64,000 nt of DNA from Stutzerimonas kunmingensis. GTDB lineage: Bacteria; Pseudomonadota; Gammaproteobacteria; Pseudomonadales; Pseudomonadaceae. Under the pieces are notes generated by a model. It made no database searches. It was not told where the DNA came from and saw nothing but the letters and a program-made list of their open reading frames with translations. Position 1 is the stretch's first letter. The number at the start of each line of letters is the position of its first letter. Made by a program: the position numbers and the translations under genes. The DNA is taken from the NCBI RefSeq assembly GCF_014764705.1, contig NZ_JACXXG010000005.1, forward strand, positions 1-64,000, read 5' to 3'. Shown piece after piece: positions 1-8,361 of the stretch.

Positions 1-127
1 GTGGTGCTGAAACCTGTCAAAAAGGCCTGAAGTCAGGCCTTGTGTGGACTCCGTTAGGCCAAAGCGCTTGAAAAAGCGCCAAACCGGACGGGTTGGGGCA
101 GTTGAAGCCGAGTTTTTCAACGGCCTG
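1..127 (+). mobile_element. Right end of an insertion sequence (partial)
   Basis: Positions 112-127 read GTTTTTCAACGGCCTG, identical to one terminal inverted repeat of the MITE-like element at 34822-34960. The DUF72 coding frame resumes directly after it. Upstream sequence shares nothing obvious with the interior of that MITE, so this looks like the end of a longer related element. Frame 1 is open from the window edge to a TGA at 28-30 and reads ...VVLKPVKKA, which could be the C-terminus of a transposase, but ten codons cannot prove this. Two short hairpins (22-41 and 64-79) lie between that stop and the terminal repeat. The IS family cannot be named from this fragment. Confidence 0.55.
22..41 (-). 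terminator. Hairpin with T-tract on the minus strand
   Basis: Perfect 8-bp stem AAGGCCTG/CAGGCCTT with loop AAGT. Read on the minus strand the stem is followed by T residues (A19-A23 on the plus strand), the layout of an intrinsic terminator. It would stop transcription entering the element from the DUF72 side. It may also just be the subterminal structure of the IS. Confidence 0.3.
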
Positions 128-484
128 CTAGATACCCGCGCGCTGTTCAGCTGCCACTCTCGCGACCCCGCCGTGTTGCATGCGCAGAGCAAGAAGCCGC
201 GTCTGCCGATACGCCCGGTGGCATTCAGCGATTCGCCGCAAGTGCGCTTCGTCGGTCACCCCGAGCTGGAGGCGAACGACGCATTCATGGCGCCCTGGCT
301 GGACAAGGTGGCTGGCTGGATCGAGGCCGGCAAGACGCCGCACGTCTATCTGCATACCCCCGACAATCATCGTGCGCCCGAGCTGGCGATGCGTTTTCAC
401 GGCTTGCTGAGCGAGCGCTTGCCCGGCCTGCCGGTCCTGCCTGCATTGCACCCTGCGCCGCAGATGTCCTTGCTGACGGATTGA
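128..484 (+). pseudogene. DUF72 (YecE-like) protein, 5'-truncated remnant
   Basis: From codon 128 onward the frame encodes the C-terminal part of a DUF72/YecE-type protein: LDTRALFSCHSRDPAV, then KPRLPIR, RFVGHPELEANDAF, PWLDKVAGWIEAG and HTPDNHRAPELAMRF, ending in TGA at 482-484. Family members are roughly 260-300 residues, so about 60% of the protein is missing. An ATG at 44 gives an open frame running through the IS end into this remnant, but residues before LDTR have no DUF72 character and are IS-derived. Function of DUF72 is unknown. I infer disruption by IS insertion; the missing 5' half would lie outside the window or be deleted. Confidence 0.7.
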
Positions 485-553
485 GCCAGCGATTTCGACC
501 AGTTTTGTAAAACATCCCTTTCAACTTCGCGGGTTGGCTGTTGCCCATAAGGA

Positions 554-1246
554 ATGACCTTTGGCCGCTTCTTCCTTCTCCTGTTGCTGCTGCTTGCCGG
601 CTTCGTCCTGGCGGTGCGGCAGGATCTGATCGACATCCCGCCGCGCTGGAACCCCTGGGCGCCGCTGGATATCCGTGAGCCGCCAAACCTGTTGACGCCA
701 CTCAAGCTACGGCGCCTGCAGCAGGACCGAACGCTCTGCGAACAGGCGCTCGCCACGGCACCGCTGCGTTATTCAGCGGTGCCGGACAACACGCCGGAGC
801 CCGGCTGTCCGGTCGAGAACAGCGTTCGGGTGCAGGGCTCGGACGTGCGGTTCAACGGACCTTTTCTCGCCACCTGTCCGCTGGCGGCGGCTTATGCGAT
901 GTTCGAGTTGCACGGACTTCAGCCGGCGGCCCAGGCAGTATTCGAGCAGCCGGTGGTGCGCATTGATCACTTCGGCAGCTTTGCCTGTCGCAACATCGCC
1001 CGCAGCAACCGCCGCAGCCAGCACGCCAGCGCCAATGCACTGGATATGGCGGGCTTTCACCTTGAGGATGGCACCCGCATCACCGTGGCTCGGGACTGGG
1101 AGGGCGAGGGCGACAAGGCGCGTTTCCTGCGGCTGGTTCGCGATGCGGCCTGCGATGCGTTCAACGTGACGCTCGGGCCGGAATACAACGCGGCCCACCA
1201 CGACCACTTTCACGTCGACATGGGCGGCTTCGGGATGTGCCGCTGA
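554..1246 (+). CDS. Extensin-like family protein (putative peptidoglycan-acting, membrane-anchored)
   Basis: 230 residues. An N-terminal hydrophobic segment (residues 5-20, mostly Leu) should act as a signal anchor, placing the protein in the periplasm. The C-terminal extensin-like domain carries [12 protein letters not shown] (about residue 157) and [11 protein letters not shown] near the end; such His/Asp clusters resemble the zinc sites of LAS-type D,D-carboxypeptidases, so a cell-wall role is plausible but inferred. Cysteines at about 62, 86, 108, 147, 200 and 229 could pair in the periplasm. The start is awkward: AAGGA lies immediately before the ATG with no spacer, but an in-frame TAA at 548-550 rules out a longer protein. 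Confidence 0.75.
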   Translation: MTFGRFFLLLLLLLAGFVLAVRQDLIDIPPRWNPWAPLDIREPPNLLTPLKLRRLQQDRTLCEQALATAPLRYSAVPDNTPEPGCPVENSVRVQGSDVRFNGPFLATCPLAAAYAMFELHGLQPAAQAVFEQPVVRIDHFGSFACRNIARSNRRSQHASANALDMAGFHLEDGTRITVARDWEGEGDKARFLRLVRDAACDAFNVTLGPEYNAAHHDHFHVDMGGFGMCR

Positions 1247-1311
1247 ACGCTCGCGCGCAGCCTGGAATGCTCTGGCACAATGCGCGGCTTTCCATCATCG
1301 CTGGATGTCCC

Positions 1312-2088
1312 ATGTCCGCACGCAACCCTGTGGTTCGAGTCGAACCGCTGACTTCTCAGTTCGCCGCTGCCGCCCATCAATGGGCGCAGCGTCTCGACTT
1401 GCCGGAAATTCAGGACGTGGCCGAATTCGCTTTGCAGATTGGCGCGGACGGCTTGCAACTGCAGTTGCTCGAAGCGCAGGCGCCGGGCCCGGTACGAGTG
1501 GACTTCGTCGAGGGTGCTGCGGCGCACCGGCGGCAGTTCGGTGGCGGCAGCGGGCAGATGATCGCCAAGGCCGTGGGCATCCAGCCCGGCATCCGGCCGC
1601 GTGTGCTGGATGCCACCGCTGGGCTCGGGCGCGATGCCTTCGTGCTGGCGACGCTGGGCTGTGAAGTGAGCCTGATCGAACGCCAGCCGCTGATTGCCGC
1701 GCTGCTGGAGGATGGCCTGGGTCGCGCGGCTGGGGACGCCGAGGTGGGTGCTATCGCCGCGCGGATGACCCTGCTCAAGGGCAATGCCATCGAGCTGATG
1801 ACGCAGTGGCAGGGCGAGGCGCCGCAGGTCATCTACCTCGACCCGATGTTTCCCCATCGCGACAAGAGTGCGCTGGTGAAGAAGGAGATGCGCCTGTTCC
1901 GGCCCTTCGTCGGCGACGATATGGACGCGCCGGCGCTGCTGGCCGCGGCACTAGAGCTGGCCAGCCATCGTGTGGTGGTCAAGCGTCCGCGCAAGGCGCC
2001 GGCCATCGAAGGCGCCAAGCCCGGCTACAGTCTGGAAGGAAAATCCAGCCGCTACGACATCTATCCGAAGAAGAAACTGCAGGGCTGA
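1312..2088 (+). CDS. rsmJ: 16S rRNA (guanine1516-N2)-methyltransferase RsmJ
   Basis: 258 residues, the usual size for RsmJ, a cytoplasmic SAM-dependent enzyme that methylates G1516 of 16S rRNA. The SAM-binding motif I is seen as [17 protein letters not shown], followed by the acidic motif [12 protein letters not shown], and the catalytic-type motif [15 protein letters not shown]. The C-terminal [11 protein letters not shown] and YDIYPKKKL are typical of the family. I chose the ATG at 1312 (MSARNPVV); an upstream ATG at 1237 would add 25 residues overlapping the previous gene and lacks family-like sequence. Confidence 0.9.
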   Translation: MSARNPVVRVEPLTSQFAAAAHQWAQRLDLPEIQDVAEFALQIGADGLQLQLLEAQAPGPVRVDFVEGAAAHRRQFGGGSGQMIAKAVGIQPGIRPRVLDATAGLGRDAFVLATLGCEVSLIERQPLIAALLEDGLGRAAGDAEVGAIAARMTLLKGNAIELMTQWQGEAPQVIYLDPMFPHRDKSALVKKEMRLFRPFVGDDMDAPALLAAALELASHRVVVKRPRKAPAIEGAKPGYSLEGKSSRYDIYPKKKLQG

Positions 2089-2120
2089 TTCACCCGTCCG
2101 CAACCTCTCGCTTGCTCACC

Positions 2121-2756
2121 TCAGCGGCGATAGGCGCGTAGAAATACGCTCACCGCATCCCGTGCGTGCAGGTTGCCTTCGTCATTGGTTGGCGCCTCGG
2201 CATAGCCGACCAGCAGGCGGAAGTGCTGGGCACCCTTGATCAGCGAGCAGAAATGCTCGGCGGCCCGCAGCGGATCGTCGATCTCCAGCAGGCCCAGCGC
2301 GTTGGCTCTGGTGAACAGCTGTTGCAGGTCGCATAGCAGTTGCTGCGGGCCGGCATCGAAGAACATCTTCACCAGCCCCGGATTCTGCGTCGCCATCGCC
2401 ACCATCACCCGATGCAGACCGATGGACTCGGGGCTATTGACCAGCTCATTGAAGGCACCGCCGATCGCCAGCAGCACCTTCTCGATGTCGCAATCTTCCT
2501 CCACCTGAAACAACCGCCTCGGCAGGCGCGTTTCGCAGGTGGTCTTCACGGCCGCGCTGAATAGCGCCTCCTTGTCCTTGAAGTGGCTGTACAGCGTGAG
2601 CTTGGAAACGCCGGCTTCGGCGGCGATGGCCTCCATGCTGCTGCCTTCGTAGCCGTTGCCGAGGAACAGCACCTGCGCGGCAGCGAGGATCGCCTCGCGC
2701 TTGGCAGGGTCTTTCGGGCGACCGGGACCTGGCGATACGGAGTGGTTTTCTGTCAT
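2121..2756 (-). CDS. TetR/AcrR-family repressor of the adjacent RND efflux genes
   Basis: 211 residues. The N-terminal helix-turn-helix reads AIAAEAGVSKLTLYSHFKDK (about residues 44-63), preceded by a basic GRPKDPAKREAIL segment as in TetR proteins. The C-terminal half is the ligand-binding region and resembles the AefR-like subgroup. It is divergent from the RND adaptor gene with a 93-bp gap holding an inverted repeat (2785-2803), the usual arrangement for a local repressor of an efflux operon. Ligand unknown. Confidence 0.85.
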   Translation of the reverse strand: MTENHSVSPGPGRPKDPAKREAILAAAQVLFLGNGYEGSSMEAIAAEAGVSKLTLYSHFKDKEALFSAAVKTTCETRLPRRLFQVEEDCDIEKVLLAIGGAFNELVNSPESIGLHRVMVAMATQNPGLVKMFFDAGPQQLLCDLQQLFTRANALGLLEIDDPLRAAEHFCSLIKGAQHFRLLVGYAEAPTNDEGNLHARDAVSVFLRAYRR

Positions 2757-2784
2757 GGGCGTTTTAATAGTGGACTGGCTGGTA

Positions 2785-2803
2785 CGGTATTTTTACTATA
2801 CCG
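2785..2803. promoter_or_regulatory. Candidate TetR operator between repressor and efflux operon
   Basis: CGGTAT-N7-ATACCG is a perfect 6-bp inverted repeat in the divergent intergenic region; an overlapping TATAC-N6-GTATA follows at 2797-2812. Such dyads in TetR/RND intergenic regions are commonly the operator that represses both promoters. Binding is inferred. Confidence 0.5.
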
Positions 2804-2849
2804 CGCAGTATAAGTATTCCAATCCGCTTCGCGACAGAGAGACTTCATC

Positions 2850-3950
2850 GTGTTCCGACATGCCTTGTCCCTTGCCTCCATGTTCGGTTGTGCCTTTGCC
2901 CTGGTCGCCTGCGGCAACGGCGAACCGCCGCAGCAGCTCCCTCGTCCGGTCATGGTGGTGCACCCGCAGCCAGCCAGCGAAGCACGCGAAAGCTATCCCG
3001 GTGAGGTGCACGCACGCTACGAGCCGGAACTGGCGTTTCGTATAGGCGGCAAGGTTGTCGAGCGTCTGGTGGAAGCCGGTGATCGCGTTCGCAAGGATCA
3101 GCCTCTGGCGCGGCTCGATCCGCAGGACGTGCGGCTGCAGCTGGACGGTATGCGGGCGCAGGTGGCGGCGGCGGAAGCCAATCTGCGCGTAGCCAAAGCG
3201 GAACACGACCGTTACAAGGCGCTGCTTGGTCGCCAACTGGTCAGCCAGTCGCAGTTCGACAATGCCGACAACGCCTATCGCGCCGCGGCTGCCCGTTTGC
3301 AGCAGGCGCGGGCCGAGTTCGATGTGGCCAGCAACCAGGTCGATTACGCCGTGCTGCGCGCCACCAGCGATGGCTTGATCGCGCAGCGCCGAGTCGAGGT
3401 GGGGCAGGTGGTCGCGGCGGGGCAGACCGCCTTCGTGCTGGCTGCAGATGGCGAGCGGGAAGTGGCCATCGATCTGCCGGAGCAGTCGCTGGAGCGCTAC
3501 CGGGTTGGCCAGGAAGTCGAGGTCGAACTCTGGTCGCAACCGGGGCGCCACTATCTCGGCAAGATCCGCGAACTCTCGCCAGCCGCCGATGCGCAGTCGC
3601 GGACCTATTCCGCGCGTGTTGCCTTCAGCGAACAGGAGGTGCCAGCCGAGCTGGGACAGAGCGCGCTGGTGAGCATTCGCCGCGATGGCGAAGTGTCGCT
3701 GGCGGTGCCGCTGTCAGCGCTGAGTGCGGAAAAGGGCCGGGCGCATGTCTGGCGGCTCAGAGCCGATTCCACCGTCGAGCGGGTCGAGGTTCGGACCGGG
3801 CCCTTCGGCGAACAGCTGGTGCCGGTCCTCGAAGGGCTGGGCGCCGACGACTGGATCGTCCTGGCCGGGGTGCAGATGCTCAGCGATAACCAGCCGGTTC
3901 GCCCGGTGGATCGCCACAATCGCCCCGTCGAGCTGGCCGCCCAGGAGTAA
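2850..3950 (+). CDS. RND efflux periplasmic adaptor (membrane fusion lipoprotein)
   Basis: 366 residues with a lipoprotein signal: hydrophobic stretch then LVAC lipobox (Cys about residue 21). The mature protein has a beta-barrel/lipoyl start (YPGEVHARYEPELAFRIGGKV), a hairpin of two helices (about residues 100-165, rich in Ala/Gln/Arg), and the second lipoyl half LRATSDGLIAQRRVEVGQVV. It bridges the inner-membrane pump and an outer-membrane channel. Start is GTG at 2850 (GAGAG upstream). Only 5 bp separate it from the pump gene, so the two are co-transcribed. No outer-membrane factor gene is present, so a TolC/OprM-like protein must come from elsewhere. Confidence 0.88.
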   Translation: MFRHALSLASMFGCAFALVACGNGEPPQQLPRPVMVVHPQPASEARESYPGEVHARYEPELAFRIGGKVVERLVEAGDRVRKDQPLARLDPQDVRLQLDGMRAQVAAAEANLRVAKAEHDRYKALLGRQLVSQSQFDNADNAYRAAAARLQQARAEFDVASNQVDYAVLRATSDGLIAQRRVEVGQVVAAGQTAFVLAADGEREVAIDLPEQSLERYRVGQEVEVELWSQPGRHYLGKIRELSPAADAQSRTYSARVAFSEQEVPAELGQSALVSIRRDGEVSLAVPLSALSAEKGRAHVWRLRADSTVERVEVRTGPFGEQLVPVLEGLGADDWIVLAGVQMLSDNQPVRPVDRHNRPVELAAQE

Positions 3951-3955
3951 TCGCG

Positions 3956-6900
3956 ATGCGCTTCAATCTCTCCGCCTGGGCGCTGCAGAACCGGCAGATC
4001 GTCGTCTACCTGATGCTGCTGCTGGCGATCGTCGGCGCGCTGTCGTACAGCAAGCTCGGCCAGAGCGAGGACCCGCCATTCACCTTCAAGGCCATGGTCA
4101 TCCAGACGCAATGGCCGGGCGCTACCGCCGAGGAAGTGTCGCGCCAGGTCACCGAGCGCATCGAGAAGAAGCTGATGGAAACCGGCGAGTACGAGCGCAT
4201 CGTCTCGTTCTCCCGACCGGGCGAATCCAATGTCACCTTCATGGCACGCGACTCGATGCGCTCGAAGGACATTCCCGACCTCTGGTACCAGATTCGCAAG
4301 AAGATCGGCGACATCCAGCACACCTTTCCGCCGGGTGTGCAGGGGCCCTTCTTCAATGACGAGTTCGGCACCACCTTCGGCAACATCTACGCCCTGACCG
4401 GCGACGGTTTCGACTACGCGATCCTCAAGGATTACGCCGACCGCATCCAGCTGCAGCTGCAGCGGGTCAAGAACGTCGGCAAGGTCGAGCTGATCGGCCT
4501 GCAGGACGAGAAGATCTGGATCGAGCTCTCCAACGTCAAGCTGGCCACGCTCGGCGTCCCGCTGGAAGCCGTGCGCCAGGCACTGGAGGCGCAGAATGCG
4601 GTGACTGCCGCCGGTTTCGTCGAGACAATCAGCGATCGGGTGCAGCTGCGCGTCACCGGCAGCTTCGAGACGGTCAAGGAGATTCGTGATTTCCCCATCC
4701 GCGTTGCCGGCCGCACCTTCCGTATCGGCGATGTCGCCGAGGTACATCGCGGCTTCAACGACCCACCCGCGCCGCGCATGCGCTTCATGGGCGAGCCGGC
4801 ACTGGGGCTGGCGGTATCGATGAAAAGCGGTGGCGACATCCTGGTGCTGGGCGAGGCACTGGAGCAGGAGTTCGCCCGCCTGCAGCAGGAGCTGCCGGCG
4901 GGGATGCAGCTGCGCAAGGTCTCGGATCAGCCCGCTGCGGTGAAGACCAGCGTCGGCGAGTTCGTCAAGGTGCTGATCGAGGCGCTGGTGATTGTGCTGC
5001 TGGTGAGTTTCTTCTCGCTAGGCGTGCGTACCGGGCTGGTGGTCGCGCTGTCGATTCCGCTGGTGCTGGCAATGACCTTTGCCGCCATGAGCTATCTGGA
5101 CATCGGCCTGCACAAGATCTCCCTCGGCGCCCTGGTCCTGGCCCTCGGACTGATGGTGGATGACGCGATCATTGCGGTGGAGATGATGGCGATCAAGATG
5201 GAGCAGGGTTACGACCGCCTCAAGGCCGCCAGCTTCGCCTGGACCAGCACGGCGTTCCCGATGCTGACCGGCACGCTGATCACCGCCGCCGGTTTCCTGC
5301 CAATCGCCACCGCCAATTCCAGTACCGGTGAATACACCCGTTCGATATTCCAGGTTGTGGCCATTTCGCTCATCGCGTCCTGGATCGCCGCGGTAATGTT
5401 CGTACCGCTGATCGGCGAAAAACTGCTGCCGGACCTGGCCAAAAAATCTGCACACAAGCACGGCACAAGCAGCGAAGGCCACGATCCTTACGCAACCCCG
5501 TTCTACCAGCGCGTACGGCGCGTGGTGACCTTCTGCGTGCGCCGGCGCAAGACCGTCATCCTGCTCACCCTGGCGATCTTCGCCGCCGCGGTGGTGCTGT
5601 TCCGCCTGGTGCCGCAACAGTTCTTCCCCGCGTCCGGCCGTTTGGAGCTGATGGTCGATCTCAAACTGGCCGAAGGCGCCTCGTTGAAGGCGACCGAAGC
5701 GGAGGTGGCGCGGCTGGAACAGCTACTCAAGGAACGGGCCGGCATCGACAACTACGTGGCTTACGTCGGCACCGGCTCGCCGCGTTTCTACCTGCCGCTG
5801 GATCAGCAGCTGCCGGCGACCAGCTTCGCCCAGTTCGTCGTGCTGGCCGACAGCATCGAATCCCGCGAGGCTCTGCGCAGTTGGCTGATCGAGCGTATGC
5901 GCGAGGACTTCCCGAGCCTGCGTGGTCGCGTGACGCGACTGGAGAATGGCCCGCCGGTGGGCTATCCGGTGCAGTTCCGTGTCACCGGCGAGCACATCGA
6001 CGTGGTGCGCGGGCTGGCTCGCCAGGTTGCTGCAAAGGTCAACGAGAACCCGCACGTGGCCAACGTCCATCTGGACTGGCAGGAGCCGAGCAAGATGGTC
6101 CGGCTGAACGTCGATCAGGATCGTGCCCGGGCGTTGGGCGTGACCACCGCCGAGCTGTCCGGCTTCCTGCGGCGCACCTTCACCGGCAGCAGCGTCAGCC
6201 AGTTCCGCGAGGACAACGAGCTGATCGAGATCCTCCTGCGCGGCACCGAGCGCGAGCGGCTTGAGCTGTCGATGCTGCCGAGCCTGGCTATCCCAACCGA
6301 GAGCGGGCGCAGCGTGCCTCTGTCGCAAGTGGCGACGCTTGAGTACGGCTTCGAGGAGGGCGTGATCTGGCATCGCAACCGCCTGCCGACGGTCACCGTG
6401 CGTGCCGACGTGTACGGGGAGCAGCAACCGGCTGCGCTGGTGCGGCAGATCGAGCCGACCCTGGCAGACATTCGCGATCAGCTGCCCGGCGGCTATCTGC
6501 TGGAGGTTGGCGGAACGGTGGAGGACTCCGAGCGCGGCCAGCGTTCGGTGAATGCCGGCATGCCGCTGTTCGTCATCGTCGTGCTGACCCTGCTGATGGC
6601 GCAGCTCAAGAGTTTTTCACGCTCGGCCATGGTGTTCCTCACCGCGCCGCTGGGCATCATCGGTGTGGCGCTGTTCCTGTTGCTGTTCGGCCAGCCGTTC
6701 GGCTTCGTCGCCATGCTCGGCACCATCGCGCTGTCGGGAATGATCATGCGCAACTCGGTGATTCTGGTGGATCAAATCGAGCAGGACATCGGCGCTGGGC
6801 AGGCGCGCTTCACCGCCATCGTCGATGCCACGGTGCGCCGCTTCCGGCCCATCGTGCTGACCGCGCTGGCGTCGGTGCTGGCGATGATTCCGTTGTCGCG

Positions 6901-7036
6901 CAGTATCTTCTTCGGGCCAATGGCGGTGGCGATCATGGGTGGCCTGATCGTTGCCACGGCGCTGACGCTGCTGTTCCTGCCAGCCCTGTATGCCGCCTGG
7001 TTCAAGGTTCGGGAAGACGAAGCCGGCACCCTCTGA
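3956..7036 (+). CDS. RND multidrug efflux permease
   Basis: 1026 residues, full length for an HAE1-type RND proton antiporter with 12 membrane helices and two large periplasmic loops. The proton-relay aspartates in helix 4 are seen in LGLMVDDAIIAVEMM; helix 10-11 motifs such as ALSGMIMRNSVILVDQIEQD are also present. N-terminal text (KLGQSEDPPFTFKAMVIQT) places it in the TriC/VexF-like branch rather than with AcrB/MexB; substrate cannot be deduced. It forms an operon with the adaptor lipoprotein and is probably controlled by the divergent TetR gene. Confidence 0.9.
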   Translation: MRFNLSAWALQNRQIVVYLMLLLAIVGALSYSKLGQSEDPPFTFKAMVIQTQWPGATAEEVSRQVTERIEKKLMETGEYERIVSFSRPGESNVTFMARDSMRSKDIPDLWYQIRKKIGDIQHTFPPGVQGPFFNDEFGTTFGNIYALTGDGFDYAILKDYADRIQLQLQRVKNVGKVELIGLQDEKIWIELSNVKLATLGVPLEAVRQALEAQNAVTAAGFVETISDRVQLRVTGSFETVKEIRDFPIRVAGRTFRIGDVAEVHRGFNDPPAPRMRFMGEPALGLAVSMKSGGDILVLGEALEQEFARLQQELPAGMQLRKVSDQPAAVKTSVGEFVKVLIEALVIVLLVSFFSLGVRTGLVVALSIPLVLAMTFAAMSYLDIGLHKISLGALVLALGLMVDDAIIAVEMMAIKMEQGYDRLKAASFAWTSTAFPMLTGTLITAAGFLPIATANSSTGEYTRSIFQVVAISLIASWIAAVMFVPLIGEKLLPDLAKKSAHKHGTSSEGHDPYATPFYQRVRRVVTFCVRRRKTVILLTLAIFAAAVVLFRLVPQQFFPASGRLELMVDLKLAEGASLKATEAEVARLEQLLKERAGIDNYVAYVGTGSPRFYLPLDQQLPATSFAQFVVLADSIESREALRSWLIERMREDFPSLRGRVTRLENGPPVGYPVQFRVTGEHIDVVRGLARQVAAKVNENPHVANVHLDWQEPSKMVRLNVDQDRARALGVTTAELSGFLRRTFTGSSVSQFREDNELIEILLRGTERERLELSMLPSLAIPTESGRSVPLSQVATLEYGFEEGVIWHRNRLPTVTVRADVYGEQQPAALVRQIEPTLADIRDQLPGGYLLEVGGTVEDSERGQRSVNAGMPLFVIVVLTLLMAQLKSFSRSAMVFLTAPLGIIGVALFLLLFGQPFGFVAMLGTIALSGMIMRNSVILVDQIEQDIGAGQARFTAIVDATVRRFRPIVLTALASVLAMIPLSRSIFFGPMAVAIMGGLIVATALTLLFLPALYAAWFKVREDEAGTL

Positions 7037-7067
7037 TCGGCAAGAGGGCGCGCCCACTGCGACGCGC

Positions 7068-7628
7068 CTAGATTCCGGCGGCCTCGAGCAGTCGTTCGGC
7101 GGCGACTTTCGCGTCCCGTGCCTGCTCGCCCGGCCCTTCGATATGCGCCATGCTCAGCGCGCCTTCGAGCAGATACTGCAGTTGGCGCGCCAGCTGCAGC
7201 GGCTGTGGCGCATCCAGGCGTTCCAGCAGCTCGCGAAGGTAGGCCAGCAATTCTGCCTTGTAGGCGGAGGAGCGGCGGTGAATCGGGTGGTCGCGGTCGT
7301 GATATTCGGCCGCTGCGTTGATAAACAGGCAGCCGCAGAAGGCGTCGTTGCCGTGAATCATTCCGTGCAATCCATCGAAAATTCCCAGTAGCGCCTCACG
7401 CGGCGGCAGTCTGGTGGCACGCTCGCGCAGGCGCGCGAGCATCAGGTCGTGGCGCGCCTGCAGCACGGCCAGGATCAGCTCGTCCTTGGACTTGAAGTGC
7501 TTGTACAGCGTCATCTTGGCCACGCCGGATTCGGCCAGGATGCGATCGATGCCGGTGGCGTGATAACCCTCGCGATAGAACAGATTCTCTGCGGTGTTGA
7601 GCAACTGGTCACGCTTGTTCGATGCCAT
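7068..7628 (-). CDS. TetR/AcrR-family regulator
   Basis: 186 residues from the ATG at 7626-7628, which has a good ribosome site (AGGAGGTAT on the minus strand); an upstream in-frame ATG at 7751 would cross the operator and is rejected. HTH: ILAESGVAKMTLYKHFKSKD (about residues 29-48). The C-terminal domain includes GNDAFCGCLFINAAAEY, a pattern common in the YcdC/NemR-like regulators that can sense electrophiles through cysteine. It is divergent from a glutathione S-transferase gene and a dyad lies between them, so control of the GST is likely. Confidence 0.85.
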   Translation of the reverse strand: MASNKRDQLLNTAENLFYREGYHATGIDRILAESGVAKMTLYKHFKSKDELILAVLQARHDLMLARLRERATRLPPREALLGIFDGLHGMIHGNDAFCGCLFINAAAEYHDRDHPIHRRSSAYKAELLAYLRELLERLDAPQPLQLARQLQYLLEGALSMAHIEGPGEQARDAKVAAERLLEAAGI

Positions 7629-7711
7629 GGATACCTCCTGTGGTTCGACATTATGCGGGAGCGCTCGCGGCTTGCTCCAGTTGGGGTGGATTTGGGTTGG
7701 TGCTTGAAGTG

Positions 7712-7727
7712 TACAGACAGGTCTGTA
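7712..7727. promoter_or_regulatory. Candidate operator for the TetR/GST divergent pair
   Basis: TACAGAC-AG-GTCTGTA is a perfect 7-bp inverted repeat with a 2-bp centre, about 37 bp before the GST start and 85 bp before the regulator start. The sequence runs into TATATTAT, a possible -10 region, so a bound repressor would occlude the GST promoter. Inferred from position and symmetry. Confidence 0.6.
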
Positions 7728-7763
7728 TATTATCCAGTCGCAGCCAATCACGAGGGCAACACC

Positions 7764-8357
7764 ATGAAGCTTTACGACCTGACGCTATCCGGCAATTGCC
7801 ACAAGGTTCGTCTGTTTCTCAGCCTGATCGGCCAGCCGGTGGAGCTGGTGCCGGTGAATCTGCTTGCGGGCGAGCACAAGCAGCCGGCGTTCCGTGAAAT
7901 CAATCCGCGCGGACAGATTCCGGTGCTCGAGGACGGCGACTTTCGACTTGGCGATTCCCAGGCAATCCTGGTCTATCTGGCCCAGCGCTATGCCAATGAG
8001 TGGTATCCGCAGGACGCCGAAACCCAGGGCCACATCGCCAACTGGCTGAGCTTTGCCGCCAACGAGGTGCAGCATGGCCCGGCCACCGTGCGTCTGGGCA
8101 AGCTGTTCGGCCGGCCGATCGACGAGCCCCTGGCGCAGGCACGTGCCGCCAGCGCCCTGCGTACGCTTGAGCGGCACCTCGCGCAGCACGCCTGGCTGGC
8201 GCAGACCAGCAAACCGACCATCGCCGACGTTGCCGTCTTCCCCAACGTCGCGCTGGGTGGTGACGGCGGGCTCGATCTGGCTGCCTATCCGGCGCTGCAG
8301 GCCTGGTTCGCCCGCGTCCGCGCGCTGCCGGGTTATGTCGGCATGCCGGGGTTGTGA
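7764..8357 (+). CDS. Glutathione S-transferase
   Basis: 197 residues. The N-terminal thioredoxin-like GST domain starts MKLYDLTLSGNCHKVRLFLS, with GQIPVLEDGDFRLGDSQAI, which contains the cis-Pro (IPVL) and the glutathione-contacting (E/G)DS loop. The helical C-terminal domain includes TSKPTIADVAVFPNVAL, the N-capping/hydrophobic staple region of GSTs. Residue Ser9/Asn11 could be the thiol-activating residue, by analogy. Divergent from a TetR gene with a shared operator, suggesting induction by an electrophile. The next gene starts 4 bp downstream. Confidence 0.88.
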   Translation: MKLYDLTLSGNCHKVRLFLSLIGQPVELVPVNLLAGEHKQPAFREINPRGQIPVLEDGDFRLGDSQAILVYLAQRYANEWYPQDAETQGHIANWLSFAANEVQHGPATVRLGKLFGRPIDEPLAQARAASALRTLERHLAQHAWLAQTSKPTIADVAVFPNVALGGDGGLDLAAYPALQAWFARVRALPGYVGMPGL

Positions 8358-8361
8358 CGCC

